Below, in pieces: positions 1 to 9,122 of a stretch of DNA of 64,000 nt. Under the pieces are notes generated by a model that saw nothing but the letters and a program-made list of their open reading frames with translations, did not search any database and had not been told where the DNA came from. Position numbers and translations under genes: made by a program. The number at the start of each line of letters is the position of its first letter. Position 1 is the first letter of the stretch. The stretch spans positions 5,744,001 to 5,808,000 of the forward strand of contig NZ_CP050177.1 in the NCBI RefSeq assembly GCF_011694815.1, written 5' to 3'. Source of the DNA: Streptomyces liangshanensis (GTDB lineage Bacteria; Actinomycetota; Actinomycetes; Streptomycetales; Streptomycetaceae).

Positions 1-271
1 CCGGGGTGTAACCCTGACGGGTGAGCGCCTGCCCTATGACCTGGGCGAGCGCCGGGAAGATCGGGTTCTCCAGCTCCGGGGTGATCAGGCCGACCAGTCC
101 CGCGCTGCGGCGGCGGAGGCGTACGGGGCGTTCGTACCCGAGGACGTCGAGTGCGGCGAGTACGGATTCGCGGGTGGCCGCCGCAACCCCGGGCTTGCCG
201 TTCAGAACGCGGCTGACCGTCGCTTCGCTGACCCCCGCCTGGGTTGCGATGTCGGCAAGCCGTGCGGTCAT
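1..271 (-). CDS. malR: LacI-family maltose regulator MalR (N-terminal part, cut by window edge)
   Basis: The visible 90 residues are the N-terminus of a LacI/GalR repressor: the start MTARLADIATQAGVSEATVSRVLNG region is the classic LacI helix-turn-helix with the hinge-helix that follows, then the beginning of the sugar-binding core (GLITPELENPIFP). It lies divergent to malEFG, the standard Streptomyces arrangement in which MalR represses maltose uptake and amylase genes until maltose or maltotriose appears. The start is the ATG at 271; the rest of the gene lies left of the window. Assignment as MalR rests on the HTH family plus position; another LacI-type sugar regulator is possible but less likely. 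Confidence 0.85.
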   Translation of the reverse strand, partial: MTARLADIATQAGVSEATVSRVLNGKPGVAAATRESVLAALDVLGYERPVRLRRRSAGLVGLITPELENPIFPALAQVIGQALTRQGYTP

Positions 272-339
272 GGGAGTGGACTGTACCGGTGGTTCAGCGG
301 ATTGCCCACCGGGTGGCCGGGGAGCGGGCGGGCACCCTT

Positions 340-487
340 CTTGCAAGATCTTGCGAAACCTTTCTGCCCTGTCCGCGCCGGGTTTCCGTGCCACGTCAGG
401 TCGTACGGGCCCACCACGCCTGGGTACTTGTAACAATCGGCGCGCCCGGCGGAAATCCTCCGCAAGGTCTTTCGGGCTTCTTGCAAC
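340..487 (+). promoter_or_regulatory. Candidate MalR operators in the malR-malE intergenic region
   Basis: The 279-bp divergent spacer carries several CTTGC half-sites: CTTGCAAG (340-347) directly followed by CTTGCG (350-355), then an inverted GCAAG (462-466) and CTTGCAAC (480-487) about 60 bp before the malE start. CTTGC-type direct and inverted repeats are the known MalR recognition motif of Streptomyces malE promoters. The repeats are seen in the sequence; binding is inferred from the family and position. Confidence 0.6.
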
Positions 488-550
488 GCTGTTACCTTCA
501 CGTCCGACCCGGAGCCGCAACGGAGCGGTACGGCAGTTGAAGGAGTTCGG

Positions 551-1825
551 ATGCGACGTGGCATAACGGCCGCCGCCCTGGCCGTGACCCTGGCTCTCGC
601 GGTGACCGCCTGCGGTGGTGACGACGCGTCGGGCGGCGGCAAGAGCGCCGGGGGCGAACTGTCGGGCAAGGTCACCTGGTGGGACACGTCGACCGTCGGC
701 AGCGAGGACAAGGTCTTCGAGGAGCTCGCCGAGGGCTTCGAGAAACTGCACCCCAAGGTCGACGTCGTGTACGTCAACGTGCCCTTCGGCGACGCCCAGA
801 ACAAGTTCAAGAACGCCGCGCAGGCGAACTCCGGCGCCCCCGACGTCATCCGCTCCGAGGTCGCCTGGACCCCCGAGTTCGCCGACCTGGGCTACCTCGC
901 GCCGCTCGACGGCACCCCGGCGCTCAAGGACGGCGCGGACTTCCTGCCGCAGGCCGCCGCCTCCACGCGTTACGCCGGCAAGACGTACGCGGTGCCGCAG
1001 GTCATCGACTCCATGGGCCTCTTCTACAACAAGAAGATCTTCAAGGAGGCGGGCGTCGAAGTCCCCGCGACCGTCGACGCGTTGAAGGCCACCGCCAAGA
1101 CGGTCAAGGAGAAGACCGGGAAGACGGGGCTCTACCTGCGCGGCGACGACGCGTACTGGTTCCTGTCGTTCCTGTACGGCGAGGGCGGCAACCTCGTGGA
1201 CGCCGACAGCAAGACCGTCACGGTCGACAACGCGGCGGGCGTCAAGGCCCTGACCGTCGTCAAGGACCTGGTCGACTCGGGCGCGGCCCGGACCGACGCC
1301 ACCGACGGCTGGGAGAACATGCAGGCCGCGTTCAAGGACGGCCGGGTCGCCATGATGATCAACGGCCCGTGGGCCGTCACCGACACCTACGCCGGGGCGC
1401 AGTTCACCGACAAGGCCAACCTGGGCATCGCGCCGGTCCCGGCCGGATCCGCCGCCCAGGGCGCCCCGCAGGGCGGCCACAACCTCGCCGTGTACGCGGG
1501 CTCCGGGAACCTCGACGCCTCCTACGCCTTCACCGAGTACATGACGTCCGCGGCGAGCCAGACGCGGATCGCGGAGAAGCTGAGCCTGCTGCCCACCCGT
1601 ACCTCGGTCTACACCCGGCCCGGAGTCGCGGACAACGAGATCGTCGGCTTCTTCAAGCCCGTCGTGGACAAGGCCGTCGAGCGCCCCTGGATCCCGGAGA
1701 CCGGCAGCCTCTTCGCGCCGCTCGTCACCGAGTACACCAAGGTCCTCACCGGCCAGACCACCCCGGAGAAGGGCGCCGGCGCCACCGGCGACGCGTACCG
1801 CAAGCTCCTCAAGGGCTGGAAGTAA
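551..1825 (+). CDS. malE: Maltose/maltodextrin ABC transporter substrate-binding lipoprotein
   Basis: Encodes a 424-residue extracellular solute-binding protein (family 1) that captures maltose and malto-oligosaccharides at the outer face of the membrane for the MalFG permease. A lipoprotein signal peptide ends at lipobox VTAC with Cys21 as the lipidated residue, followed by a Gly/Ser-rich linker. The body has the SBP family-1 pattern, including TWWDTS near the N-terminus and GPWAV near residue 274. The ribosome site AAGGAG sits 5 nt before the ATG. First gene of malEFG-aglA, with MalR-type half-sites upstream. No ATPase gene follows, which fits Streptomyces, where the shared ATPase MsiK powers several sugar importers. 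Confidence 0.93.
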   Translation: MRRGITAAALAVTLALAVTACGGDDASGGGKSAGGELSGKVTWWDTSTVGSEDKVFEELAEGFEKLHPKVDVVYVNVPFGDAQNKFKNAAQANSGAPDVIRSEVAWTPEFADLGYLAPLDGTPALKDGADFLPQAAASTRYAGKTYAVPQVIDSMGLFYNKKIFKEAGVEVPATVDALKATAKTVKEKTGKTGLYLRGDDAYWFLSFLYGEGGNLVDADSKTVTVDNAAGVKALTVVKDLVDSGAARTDATDGWENMQAAFKDGRVAMMINGPWAVTDTYAGAQFTDKANLGIAPVPAGSAAQGAPQGGHNLAVYAGSGNLDASYAFTEYMTSAASQTRIAEKLSLLPTRTSVYTRPGVADNEIVGFFKPVVDKAVERPWIPETGSLFAPLVTEYTKVLTGQTTPEKGAGATGDAYRKLLKGWK

Positions 1826-1844
1826 CAGGAAGGCGGGCCGGCTG

Positions 1845-2855
1845 ATGGCCGTCCAGACCGGCCGGCCGGTGGCGGGGACCCGGGGCGGGAAGACCGCCCG
1901 AGGCCCCCGCCCCGGGCCCGGCACCCCCTCCGGCGGGCTCCGCCGCGCCGTCTCCACGCACTGGTACGCGTGGGCCATGGTCGCCCCGGTCGTCGCCGTC
2001 ATCGGCGTGATCATCGGGTATCCGCTGGTACGCGGCGTCCACCTGTCGCTCACCGACGCCGACGAACGCAACGTCGCCCGCCACATCGGCGTCAACAACC
2101 TACCCGCCACCTACGAGTTCGTCGGACTCGACAACTACCGGGCCGCCCTGACGGGGGATCAGTTCCTCTCCACCCTCGGCTGGACCCTGGTGTGGACGGT
2201 GTCCTGCGTCGCCGTCACCTTCGCGCTGGGCCTCGGCCTCGCCACGCTCCTCAACCGCCGGATCGCGGGGCGCTCCCTCTACCGGATGCTGCTGATCCTG
2301 CCCTGGGCCGTGCCGGGCTTCGTCTCCGTCTTCGCCTGGCGCTTCCTCTACAACGAGGACCGCGGGCTCCTCAACAAGCTGCTCGCCGGCGGCGGCATCG
2401 ACGCCGTGCCCTGGCTCAACGACCCCACCTGGGCCAAGTTCTCGGTCATCGCCGTCAACATCTGGCTCGGGGTGCCGTTCATGATGGTCGCCCTGCTCGG
2501 CGGCCTCCAGTCCCTTCCCGGCGAGCTGTACGAGGCGGCCGAGATGGACGGCGCCGACGCCTGGCAGCGGTTCGTCCACATCACCCTGCCGGGGCTGCGG
2601 CCCGTCAGCACGACCGTGATCCTGCTCTCCACCATCTGGACCTTCAACATGTTCCCGGTGATCTTCCTGCTGACGCGCGGCGGACCCGGCGAGGCCACCC
2701 AGATCCTGGTCACGCAGGCGTACAAGTTCTCCTTCGAGATCAGCCCGCGCGACTACGCGCAGTCCTCCACCTGGGGCGTGCTGATCCTCGTCCTGCTGAT
2801 GCTCTTCGCCGCGCTGTACCGGCGCGTCCTCCGGAACCAGGGAGACAGCTGGTGA
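1845..2855 (+). CDS. malF: Maltose ABC transporter permease MalF
   Basis: A 336-residue inner-membrane permease with an Ala/Gly/Arg-rich cytosolic N-terminus and about six hydrophobic segments. The cytoplasmic EAA loop that docks the ATPase is visible as EAAEMDGADAWQRFVHITLP around residues 227-246. It starts 19 nt after malE and ends in a GTGA overlap with malG, so the two permease subunits are probably translationally coupled. It forms the transmembrane channel with MalG for maltodextrins delivered by MalE. Confidence 0.93.
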   Translation: MAVQTGRPVAGTRGGKTARGPRPGPGTPSGGLRRAVSTHWYAWAMVAPVVAVIGVIIGYPLVRGVHLSLTDADERNVARHIGVNNLPATYEFVGLDNYRAALTGDQFLSTLGWTLVWTVSCVAVTFALGLGLATLLNRRIAGRSLYRMLLILPWAVPGFVSVFAWRFLYNEDRGLLNKLLAGGGIDAVPWLNDPTWAKFSVIAVNIWLGVPFMMVALLGGLQSLPGELYEAAEMDGADAWQRFVHITLPGLRPVSTTVILLSTIWTFNMFPVIFLLTRGGPGEATQILVTQAYKFSFEISPRDYAQSSTWGVLILVLLMLFAALYRRVLRNQGDSW

Positions 2856-3823
2856 CCCTCGCCGCGCCGAACCCCGCCCCGAAGCCCGGCCGCCCGAACC
2901 CCGGCCGCCCGAACCCCGCCCCGACACCCGCGACCGACCCCGCGGCCGCCACCCCGTCCGGAGCCGGGCGGATCACCTCCGCGACCGGCGGCGGTCACCG
3001 GAACCGCCGTTCGCCGCTCGCGTCCGTCGCCCTCCACGCCACCCTCGTCGTGGCGTCGGTGATCGCCGTCTTCCCCGTGCTGTGGGTCCTGCTGACCTCC
3101 CTCAAGCCCGCCGCCCACGCCACGACCACGGACTTCCTCAGGGACACCACCCTCGACAACTACACCGGGCTGCTGCGCGACACCCCGTTCCTGACCTGGT
3201 TCGGCAACTCCGTGCTCATCGCGGGACTCACCACCGTGCTCGGCGTCTTCGTCGCCGCCACCACCGGCTACGCCGTCAGCCGCTTCCGCTTCCCCGGCAA
3301 GCGCGGGCTGATGTGGACCCTGCTCGTCACCCAGATGTTCCCGGTCGCCGTCCTCATCGTGCCGATCTACAACATCATGGCGGGCCTCGGCCTGCTCAAC
3401 GACCCGGTCGGCCTGGTGCTCACGTACCTCACCATCGCCGTCCCGTTCTGCGCCTGGATGATGAAGGGCTTCTTCGACACCATCCCCCGCGAGATAGACG
3501 AGTCCGGCATGGTCGACGGGCTCACCCCCTTCGGCACCTTCCGGCGGCTCGTCCTGCCGCTCGCCAGGCCGGGGCTCGCGGTGACCGCCTTCTACTGCTT
3601 CATCACCGCGTGGGGCGAGGTCGCCTACGCCTCCGCCTTCATGGTCGGCGACGAGAACCTCACCCTCGCCGGCGGCCTCCAGAAGTTCGTCAACCAGTAC
3701 GGCGCCCAGTGGGGCCCGATGTCCGCCGCGTCCGTACTCATCGCCGTCCCCGCCGCGCTGGTCTTCCTCTTCGCCCAGCGCCATCTCGTCACCGGCATGT
3801 CCGCCGGTGCGGTCAAGGGCTGA
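2852..3823 (+). CDS. malG: Maltose ABC transporter permease MalG
   Basis: A 323-residue second permease subunit of the maltodextrin importer. The start is taken as GTG at 2852, which overlaps the malF stop as GTGA and has AGGGAG 7 nt upstream; longer open frames upstream lie inside malF. The N-terminus is unusually Pro/Asn-rich with short repeated PNPGRP/PNPAP units before the first membrane segment. The EAA loop is recognisable as EIDESGMVDGLTPFGTFRRL, followed by VLPLARPG. Six membrane segments fit the MalG family. Confidence 0.92.
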   Translation: MTLAAPNPAPKPGRPNPGRPNPAPTPATDPAAATPSGAGRITSATGGGHRNRRSPLASVALHATLVVASVIAVFPVLWVLLTSLKPAAHATTTDFLRDTTLDNYTGLLRDTPFLTWFGNSVLIAGLTTVLGVFVAATTGYAVSRFRFPGKRGLMWTLLVTQMFPVAVLIVPIYNIMAGLGLLNDPVGLVLTYLTIAVPFCAWMMKGFFDTIPREIDESGMVDGLTPFGTFRRLVLPLARPGLAVTAFYCFITAWGEVAYASAFMVGDENLTLAGGLQKFVNQYGAQWGPMSAASVLIAVPAALVFLFAQRHLVTGMSAGAVKG

Positions 3824-3872
3824 CCCCGCCGGGGCCGGCACCACCGCACCCCTCAGACACCCCAGGAACCAC

Positions 3873-5561
3873 ATGACCCAGCACCTCACCGCCCCCACCG
3901 CCCGCCCGGCCGCCGCGACGTCCGCCGACGCCCCGGGCCACCACCCGGGCTGGTGGCGGGACGCGGTGATCTACCAGGTCTACCCCCGCAGCTTCGCCGA
4001 CGGGAACGGCGACGCGATGGGCGACCTCGACGGGGTACGCCGCCGGCTCCCCTACCTCAGGGACCTCGGCGTCGACGCCGTCTGGCTCAGCCCGTTCTAC
4101 GCCTCCCCGCAGGCCGACGCGGGCTACGACGTCGCCGACTACCGGGCCATCGACCCGATGTTCGGCACCCTCCACGACGCCGACGCGCTCATCAGGGACG
4201 CGCACGGACTCGGCCTGCGGATCATCGTCGACCTGGTGCCCAACCACTCGTCCGAGGACCACGCCTGGTTCAGGCGCGCCCTCAGCGAGGGCCCGGGATC
4301 CGCGCTGCGGGCCCGCTACCACTTCCGCCCCGGCAAGGGCGCGAACGGCGAACTCCCGCCCAACGACTGGCAGTCCGTCTTCGGCGGGCCCGCCTGGACC
4401 CGCACGACCGACCCCGACGGCACCCCCGGCGACTGGTACCTCCACCTCTTCGCCCCCGAACAGCCCGACTTCGACTGGACCCACCCGGCCGTCGCCGACG
4501 AGTTCCGCTCGATCCTGCGCTTCTGGCTCGACCGGGGCGTGGACGGCTTCCGCATCGACGTGGCCCACGGGCTGGTCAAGGCCGACGGCCTCCCCGACCT
4601 CGGCGGCGACGCCCAACTCCGGCTGCTCGCCAACGAGATCACGCCGTTCTTCGACCAGGACGGCGTCCACGAGATCTACCGGCAGTGGCGCACGATCCTC
4701 GACGAGTACCCGGGTGAGCGCATCGCCGTCGCCGAGGCCTGGACGCGGACCGTGGAGCGCACCGCCCGCTACGTACGCCGCGACGAGCTGCACCAGGCCT
4801 TCAACTTCCAGTACCTGGCCACCTCCTGGGACGGCGCGGCGCTGCGCGAGGTCATCGACGCCTCGCTCGCCGCGATGCGGCCCGTCGGTGCCCCCGCCAC
4901 CTGGGTGCTCTCCAACCACGACGTCACCCGGCACGCCACCCGCTTCGCCGGACCGCCCTTCGCGGGCACCCAGACACGCGAGGCCGGCGACCGCGCGCTC
5001 GGCCTGCGGCGGGCCCGCGCGGCGACGCTGCTGATGCTGGCGCTGCCCGGGTCCGCGTACGTCTACCAGGGCGAGGAACTGGGCCTGCCCGACGTCACCG
5101 ACCTGCCCGACGAGGCCAGGCAGGACCCGTCGTACTTCCGCGCCGCCGGCCAGGACGGCTTCCGCGACGGCTGCCGGGTCCCCATCCCCTGGACCCGCGA
5201 GGGCAGTTCGTACGGGTTCGGCGGCGGGGGCAGCTGGCTGCCGCAGCCGGCGGGCTGGGGCGCGCTGAGCGTCGAGGCGCAGACCGGCGACCCCTCCTCG
5301 ACCCTGGAGCTGTACCGGGCCGCGCTGGCCATCCGGCGCGAGCACCCGGACCTCGGGGCCGGTGACTCGGTCGCGTGGCGGGACACGCCCCCGGGCGTAC
5401 TGGCCTTCACCCGGGGCGACTTCGCCTGCACGGTCAACACGACACAGGAGCCGGTACGGATCCCCGTCCCCGGCAAGCTGCTGCTGTCGAGCGGCCCGGT
5501 GACCCCCGGCGGCACGCACACCGACCTGCCGCCGGACACCACGGCGTGGTGGACACGCTGA
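3873..5561 (+). CDS. aglA: GH13 alpha-glucosidase (oligosaccharide hydrolase)
   Basis: A 562-residue cytoplasmic glycoside hydrolase family 13 enzyme expected to release glucose from imported maltose and malto-oligosaccharides. The four conserved GH13 regions are present: DLVPNHSS (region I), [12 protein letters not shown] with the nucleophile Asp (II), AVAEAW with the acid/base Glu (III) and VLSNHDVTRH (IV). There is no signal peptide. The start is ATG 3873 with AGGAA 4 nt upstream, 49 nt after malG, so it is probably the last gene of malEFG-aglA. The DAVWLSPFYASPQADAGYD stretch is typical of exo-acting oligo-1,6/alpha-glucosidases rather than endo-amylases. Confidence 0.9.
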   Translation: MTQHLTAPTARPAAATSADAPGHHPGWWRDAVIYQVYPRSFADGNGDAMGDLDGVRRRLPYLRDLGVDAVWLSPFYASPQADAGYDVADYRAIDPMFGTLHDADALIRDAHGLGLRIIVDLVPNHSSEDHAWFRRALSEGPGSALRARYHFRPGKGANGELPPNDWQSVFGGPAWTRTTDPDGTPGDWYLHLFAPEQPDFDWTHPAVADEFRSILRFWLDRGVDGFRIDVAHGLVKADGLPDLGGDAQLRLLANEITPFFDQDGVHEIYRQWRTILDEYPGERIAVAEAWTRTVERTARYVRRDELHQAFNFQYLATSWDGAALREVIDASLAAMRPVGAPATWVLSNHDVTRHATRFAGPPFAGTQTREAGDRALGLRRARAATLLMLALPGSAYVYQGEELGLPDVTDLPDEARQDPSYFRAAGQDGFRDGCRVPIPWTREGSSYGFGGGGSWLPQPAGWGALSVEAQTGDPSSTLELYRAALAIRREHPDLGAGDSVAWRDTPPGVLAFTRGDFACTVNTTQEPVRIPVPGKLLLSSGPVTPGGTHTDLPPDTTAWWTR

Positions 5562-5684
5562 CCACGCGACGACCCGCAGCACCCCCGAACCGCACCACAC
5601 CGTAAGGAGCCTTGAGGGCAGAGCGCGACGCCACGCGAGGCCGCACCACCGTCACCCGCACACCCCACTCGTGCAGGAGGAACC

Positions 5685-7064
5685 ATGGTCCGCAGATCCC
5701 TCGCCGCCGCGCTCGCCCTCGGGGCGGCCGCCACCGCCCTCGCCGTCCCCACCGGGACGGCGCAGGCCGTACCGCCGGGCACCAAGGACGTCACCGCCGT
5801 CCTCTTCGAGTGGACGTTCGCGTCCGTCGCCAAGGCGTGCACCGACACCCTCGGCCCCGCCGGATACGGGTACGTGCAGGTCTCGCCGCCCCAGGAGCAC
5901 ATCCAGGGCGGCCAGTGGTGGACCTCGTACCAGCCCGTCAGCTACCGGATCGCCGGGCGGCTCGGCGACCGCGCCGCGTTCTCCGCCATGATCGGCACCT
6001 GCCACGCGGCCGGGGTCAAGGTCGTCGCCGACAGCGTCATCAACCACATGGCCGCCGGGGACGGCACCGGCACCGGCGGCTCCCCGTACACCAAGTACAC
6101 CTACCCCGGCATCTACTCGGGCGCCGACCTGGACGACTGCCGGGGGCAGATCAACAACTACCAGGACCGGGCGAACGTCCAGAACTGCGAACTGGTCGGC
6201 CTCGCCGACCTCGACACCGGTGAGCCGTACGTACGCGGCCGGATCGCGGCGTACCTGAACGACCTGCTCTCGCTGGGCGTCGACGGCTTCCGGATCGACG
6301 CCGCCAAGCACATGCCGGCCGCCGACCTCGCCGACATCAAGCGGCGGCTGAGCGACCCGGGAGCGTACTGGAAGCAGGAGGTCATCTACGGCGCGGGCGA
6401 GGCGATATCGCCCGACGAGTACCTCAACACCGGTGACGTACAGGAGTTCCGGTACGCGCGGAGCCTCAAGCAGGTGTTCCACCACGAGAATCTCGCCTAC
6501 CTCAAGAACTACGGCGAGGGCTGGGCCTTCATGCGGGGCGACAAGGCGGCCGTCTTCGTCGACAACCACGACACCGAGCGCGGCGGCGACACCCTCAGCT
6601 ACAAGGACGGCGCGAACTACACCCTCGCGAACGTCTTCATGCTGGCCTGGCCCTACGGCTCGCCCGACATCAACTCCGGCTACGAGTTCACCGACCGCGA
6701 CGCGGGACCGCCCAACGGCGGCACGGTCAGGGCCTGTTACACCGACGGCTGGAAGTGCCAGCACGCCTGGCGGGAGATCGCCTCGATGGTCGCCTTCCGC
6801 AACACCACCCGCGGTCAGGCGGTGACCCAGTGGTGGGACAACGGCGGCGACCAGATCGCCTTCGGCCGGGGCGCCAAGGGGTACGTGGCCCTCAACCACG
6901 AAAGCGCCGCGCTGACCCGTACGTTCCAGACCTCCCTGCCCCCGGGCGGCTACTGCGACGTGCAGAGCGGCCGGCGGGTCACCGTCGACAACGCCGGGCA
7001 GTTCACCGCAACGCTCCCCTCCAACACGGCCGTTGCCCTCCACACGGCCGCCAGGAACTGCTGA
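5685..7064 (+). CDS. aml: Secreted alpha-amylase (GH13), no starch-binding domain
   Basis: A 459-residue extracellular alpha-amylase that cuts starch into malto-oligosaccharides for the adjacent transporter. A Sec signal peptide (basic MVRRS, then an Ala/Leu core) ends near the GTAQA site about residue 27. Catalytic regions are [18 protein letters not shown] (nucleophile Asp), GAGEAI (acid/base Glu) and FVDNHDTER. It ends right after the catalytic barrel and C-domain; the CBM20 starch-binding module found in longer Streptomyces amylases is absent. AGGAGG lies just before the ATG. It starts 123 nt after aglA and may share MalR control, though I see no clear CTTGC site directly in front of it. 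Confidence 0.92.
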   Translation: MVRRSLAAALALGAAATALAVPTGTAQAVPPGTKDVTAVLFEWTFASVAKACTDTLGPAGYGYVQVSPPQEHIQGGQWWTSYQPVSYRIAGRLGDRAAFSAMIGTCHAAGVKVVADSVINHMAAGDGTGTGGSPYTKYTYPGIYSGADLDDCRGQINNYQDRANVQNCELVGLADLDTGEPYVRGRIAAYLNDLLSLGVDGFRIDAAKHMPAADLADIKRRLSDPGAYWKQEVIYGAGEAISPDEYLNTGDVQEFRYARSLKQVFHHENLAYLKNYGEGWAFMRGDKAAVFVDNHDTERGGDTLSYKDGANYTLANVFMLAWPYGSPDINSGYEFTDRDAGPPNGGTVRACYTDGWKCQHAWREIASMVAFRNTTRGQAVTQWWDNGGDQIAFGRGAKGYVALNHESAALTRTFQTSLPPGGYCDVQSGRRVTVDNAGQFTATLPSNTAVALHTAARNC

Positions 7065-7078
7065 ACCGGGCGCCGTGA

Positions 7079-7132
7079 CGGGTGTGGCGGAGTCTTCGCG
7101 TAGTGGCCTTGTAACGGACTCCGCCGCGCCCG
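7079..7132 (+). terminator. Hairpin terminator after the maltose/amylase genes
   Basis: An imperfect 16-bp stem (7079-7094 with 7117-7132; core GGCGGAGTC/GACTCCGCC) begins 15 bp after the amylase stop. Large GC stems without a U-tract are typical of Streptomyces terminators. Confidence 0.6.
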
Positions 7133-7165
7133 TGTGAACCGCCCCTGGCGGGAAATCAGTCAGGT

Positions 7166-7855
7166 ATGACGTCCACCGACGTGCAACCGGAACAGAGCCA
7201 GCGCAAGCCCCGCCCGGCGGGGCTGCCCTGGTGGAGCAAGCTGCTCATCACCCTCGTCGCCGTCGCGGCCCTGCTCTTCGCCGGGAGCAAGCTGGACCTG
7301 ATCCCCGGCTTCGGCGACGTCTTCGGCAGCGAGACGAAGGACAGGACGGGGCCCACCCTGCTCCAGTCCATGCAGGACCTCGACCGGTACGAAGCCGCCT
7401 CGGGCAACTTCCAGGTCGTCGTCGACCTGGAGAAGGACGCCAAGTACCTGCCCGACGCGATCCGCGGCACCCGCACCCTCTACGTCGGCGCCGGCACCGT
7501 CAGCGCCTCCGTGGACTTCAGCGGCATCGGCGAGGGCAACGTCACGACCGACAAGGAACGCACCATGGCGACCATCCGGCTGCCGCACGCGCAGCTGGGC
7601 AAGCCCGCGCTGGACGCCGAGCGCTCCTACGCCGTCTCCAAGCAGCGCGGGCTGCTGGACCGGCTCGGTGACCTGTTCTCGGACAACGCGGCGAGCGAGC
7701 GGGCCGTGAACCAACTGGCCGCCAAGCACATCGGGGAGGCCGCCAAGGACAGCGAACTGGCCTCCCGCGCCGAGAAGAACACCACCAGCATGCTCCAGGG
7801 CCTGCTGCGGTCCCTCGGCTTCACCCAGGTCACCGTCGTCTACGGGACGAACTGA
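7166..7855 (+). CDS. DUF4230-type membrane-anchored protein
   Basis: A 229-residue protein with a short cytosolic N-terminus, a single membrane segment (about residues 28-43, LLITLVAVAALLFAG) and an extracytoplasmic domain. The pattern of LLQSMQDLDRYEAASGNFQVVVDLEKD and a terminal TQVTVVY strand matches the DUF4230 family of unknown function. It stands alone between the amylase terminator and a convergent TetR gene. No strong ribosome site precedes the ATG at 7166, so the exact start is less certain. Confidence 0.75.
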   Translation: MTSTDVQPEQSQRKPRPAGLPWWSKLLITLVAVAALLFAGSKLDLIPGFGDVFGSETKDRTGPTLLQSMQDLDRYEAASGNFQVVVDLEKDAKYLPDAIRGTRTLYVGAGTVSASVDFSGIGEGNVTTDKERTMATIRLPHAQLGKPALDAERSYAVSKQRGLLDRLGDLFSDNAASERAVNQLAAKHIGEAAKDSELASRAEKNTTSMLQGLLRSLGFTQVTVVYGTN

Positions 7856-7897
7856 CCGACCGGGCGGCCGGGGTACGGGAGGGGCCCACCGGCCGGG

Positions 7898-8611
7898 TCA
7901 CGGGACGCGCTGACCCGGCAGCCGGGTGCCCAGCCCCATGAGCCGGCCGAGCAGGTCGCCGAACGGGCCCTCGGCCGGCTCGTCCGCGACGATCCGCAAC
8001 AGGATCTCCGCCATCTCCGCGTCGTACGCGGCGCTCACCGCGGCGAGCGCCGCGAAGTCGTGCACGAGCTGCAACTCCAGCTCCCCGCGCGGGATCACCC
8101 GCCCGTCGAGCCAGATCAGCGCCGTCGACTCGGCGAGCGACACCCAGGACCGGACGACCAGGTGCAGCCGCGCGGGCGGCGTCGTCACGTCCAGGTGCGC
8201 GAGGATCTGCTCGTACGCCGCCTGCCGCACCTCGTCGATCATCGCGTTCGCCGTCGAGGAACCCACCGCGGGACCCCCGCGCATCAGCGCGGAGAAGCCG
8301 GGACCGTGCTCGTCGACGAAGTCGAAGAACCGCCCCATCACCCGCAACAGCCGGGCCCCGAGCGGCCCTTCCCTCGGCTCGACGAACCGCTCCGCCAGGT
8401 CCTCGGCCGCCCGGCGCAGCGCCGCCTCGTACAGGCTCTGCTTGCCGGGGAAGTAGTGGTAGACGAGCGGCCGCGAGATCCCCGCCGCGGCGGCAATCTC
8501 GTCGATGGAGACGTCCTCCGGGGAGCGGTGGCTGAACAGTTCCAGCGCGACACCGATCAGTTGCCGCTTCCGCTCTTCGACGCCCATCCTGCGGCGCACC
8601 CCGGTCGTCAT
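7898..8611 (-). CDS. TetR-family transcriptional regulator
   Basis: A 237-residue TetR/AcrR-type repressor. The N-terminal helix-turn-helix is clear (ALELFSHRSPEDVSIDEIA followed by AAAGISRPLVYHYFPGKQSLYEAAL, residues about 22-67), followed by an alpha-helical ligand domain I cannot assign to a ligand. It is divergent from the small membrane gene at 8664 with 52 bp between them, so it probably regulates that gene or itself. Confidence 0.88.
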   Translation of the reverse strand: MTTGVRRRMGVEERKRQLIGVALELFSHRSPEDVSIDEIAAAAGISRPLVYHYFPGKQSLYEAALRRAAEDLAERFVEPREGPLGARLLRVMGRFFDFVDEHGPGFSALMRGGPAVGSSTANAMIDEVRQAAYEQILAHLDVTTPPARLHLVVRSWVSLAESTALIWLDGRVIPRGELELQLVHDFAALAAVSAAYDAEMAEILLRIVADEPAEGPFGDLLGRLMGLGTRLPGQRVP

Positions 8612-8663
8612 ACGAACAGCCTAACGGGCACGCTCCCCGGGGTGTCGATTACGCTGCCGGTCC

Positions 8664-9056
8664 ATGACCTCATCTGACCCGGACCAGCCGACAGAGACAC
8701 CCGCCGAGGCTCTTGGCGACACTGTGGCTGAGGATCCGGCCGAGGATCCGACTGAGGACCCGGCCGAAGACCCGGCGGAGGATCCGGCCGAGGATCCCGC
8801 ACCCGGCCTGACGCCCCGTCAGGCGCGGGCCCTGCGGGTCACGCTCGCGTCGGCACTGCTGGTGGCGATGGCCGTGCTGCTGGCCGTACGGCTGGCGGAG
8901 CGCACGTCGGTCCTGGTGGTCGGGGTGTACGGGCTGGCGATGGTCCTGTGCGGTGTGGTGATCGAGCTGAGCCGCAACGGCCGTACCCGCCTGGGCACCT
9001 GGCTGCTCGCGGCGTGCCTGCTGTCGGCGCTGGGCGCGGACTGGCTGCTGCCGTAA
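8664..9056 (+). CDS. Small membrane protein with acidic AEDP repeats
   Basis: A 130-residue protein of unknown function. Residues about 22-45 are six consecutive four-residue units (AEDP, with one TEDP), giving a strongly acidic cytosolic arm; after LTPRQARALR come three hydrophobic segments. It is divergently paired with the TetR gene. The three-membrane-segment core resembles a widespread Streptomyces hypothetical family; the repeat arm looks lineage-specific. Confidence 0.75.
   Translation: MTSSDPDQPTETPAEALGDTVAEDPAEDPTEDPAEDPAEDPAEDPAPGLTPRQARALRVTLASALLVAMAVLLAVRLAERTSVLVVGVYGLAMVLCGVVIELSRNGRTRLGTWLLAACLLSALGADWLLP
8727..8798 (+). repeat. In-frame 12-bp tandem repeat coding (A/T)EDP x6
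   Basis: Six 12-bp units of the form GCC-GAG-GAT-CCG with synonymous drift (GAA/GAC variants, one ACT) encode the acidic arm of the membrane protein. Perfect phasing with the codon frame means unit gain or loss would change arm length without a frameshift. Confidence 0.85.
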
Positions 9057-9122
9057 GGCCCCGGGGTCACCGGAGCCCTTGGCGTCAGCGCGGCACCGCA
9101 CGCCACCGAGGCGCCCCCGGCG

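Noticed and set aside
268..849. 193-residue minus-strand open frame across the malE start
   Set aside because: It lies antisense to the malE start and promoter region and lacks a ribosome site; an artefact of high GC.
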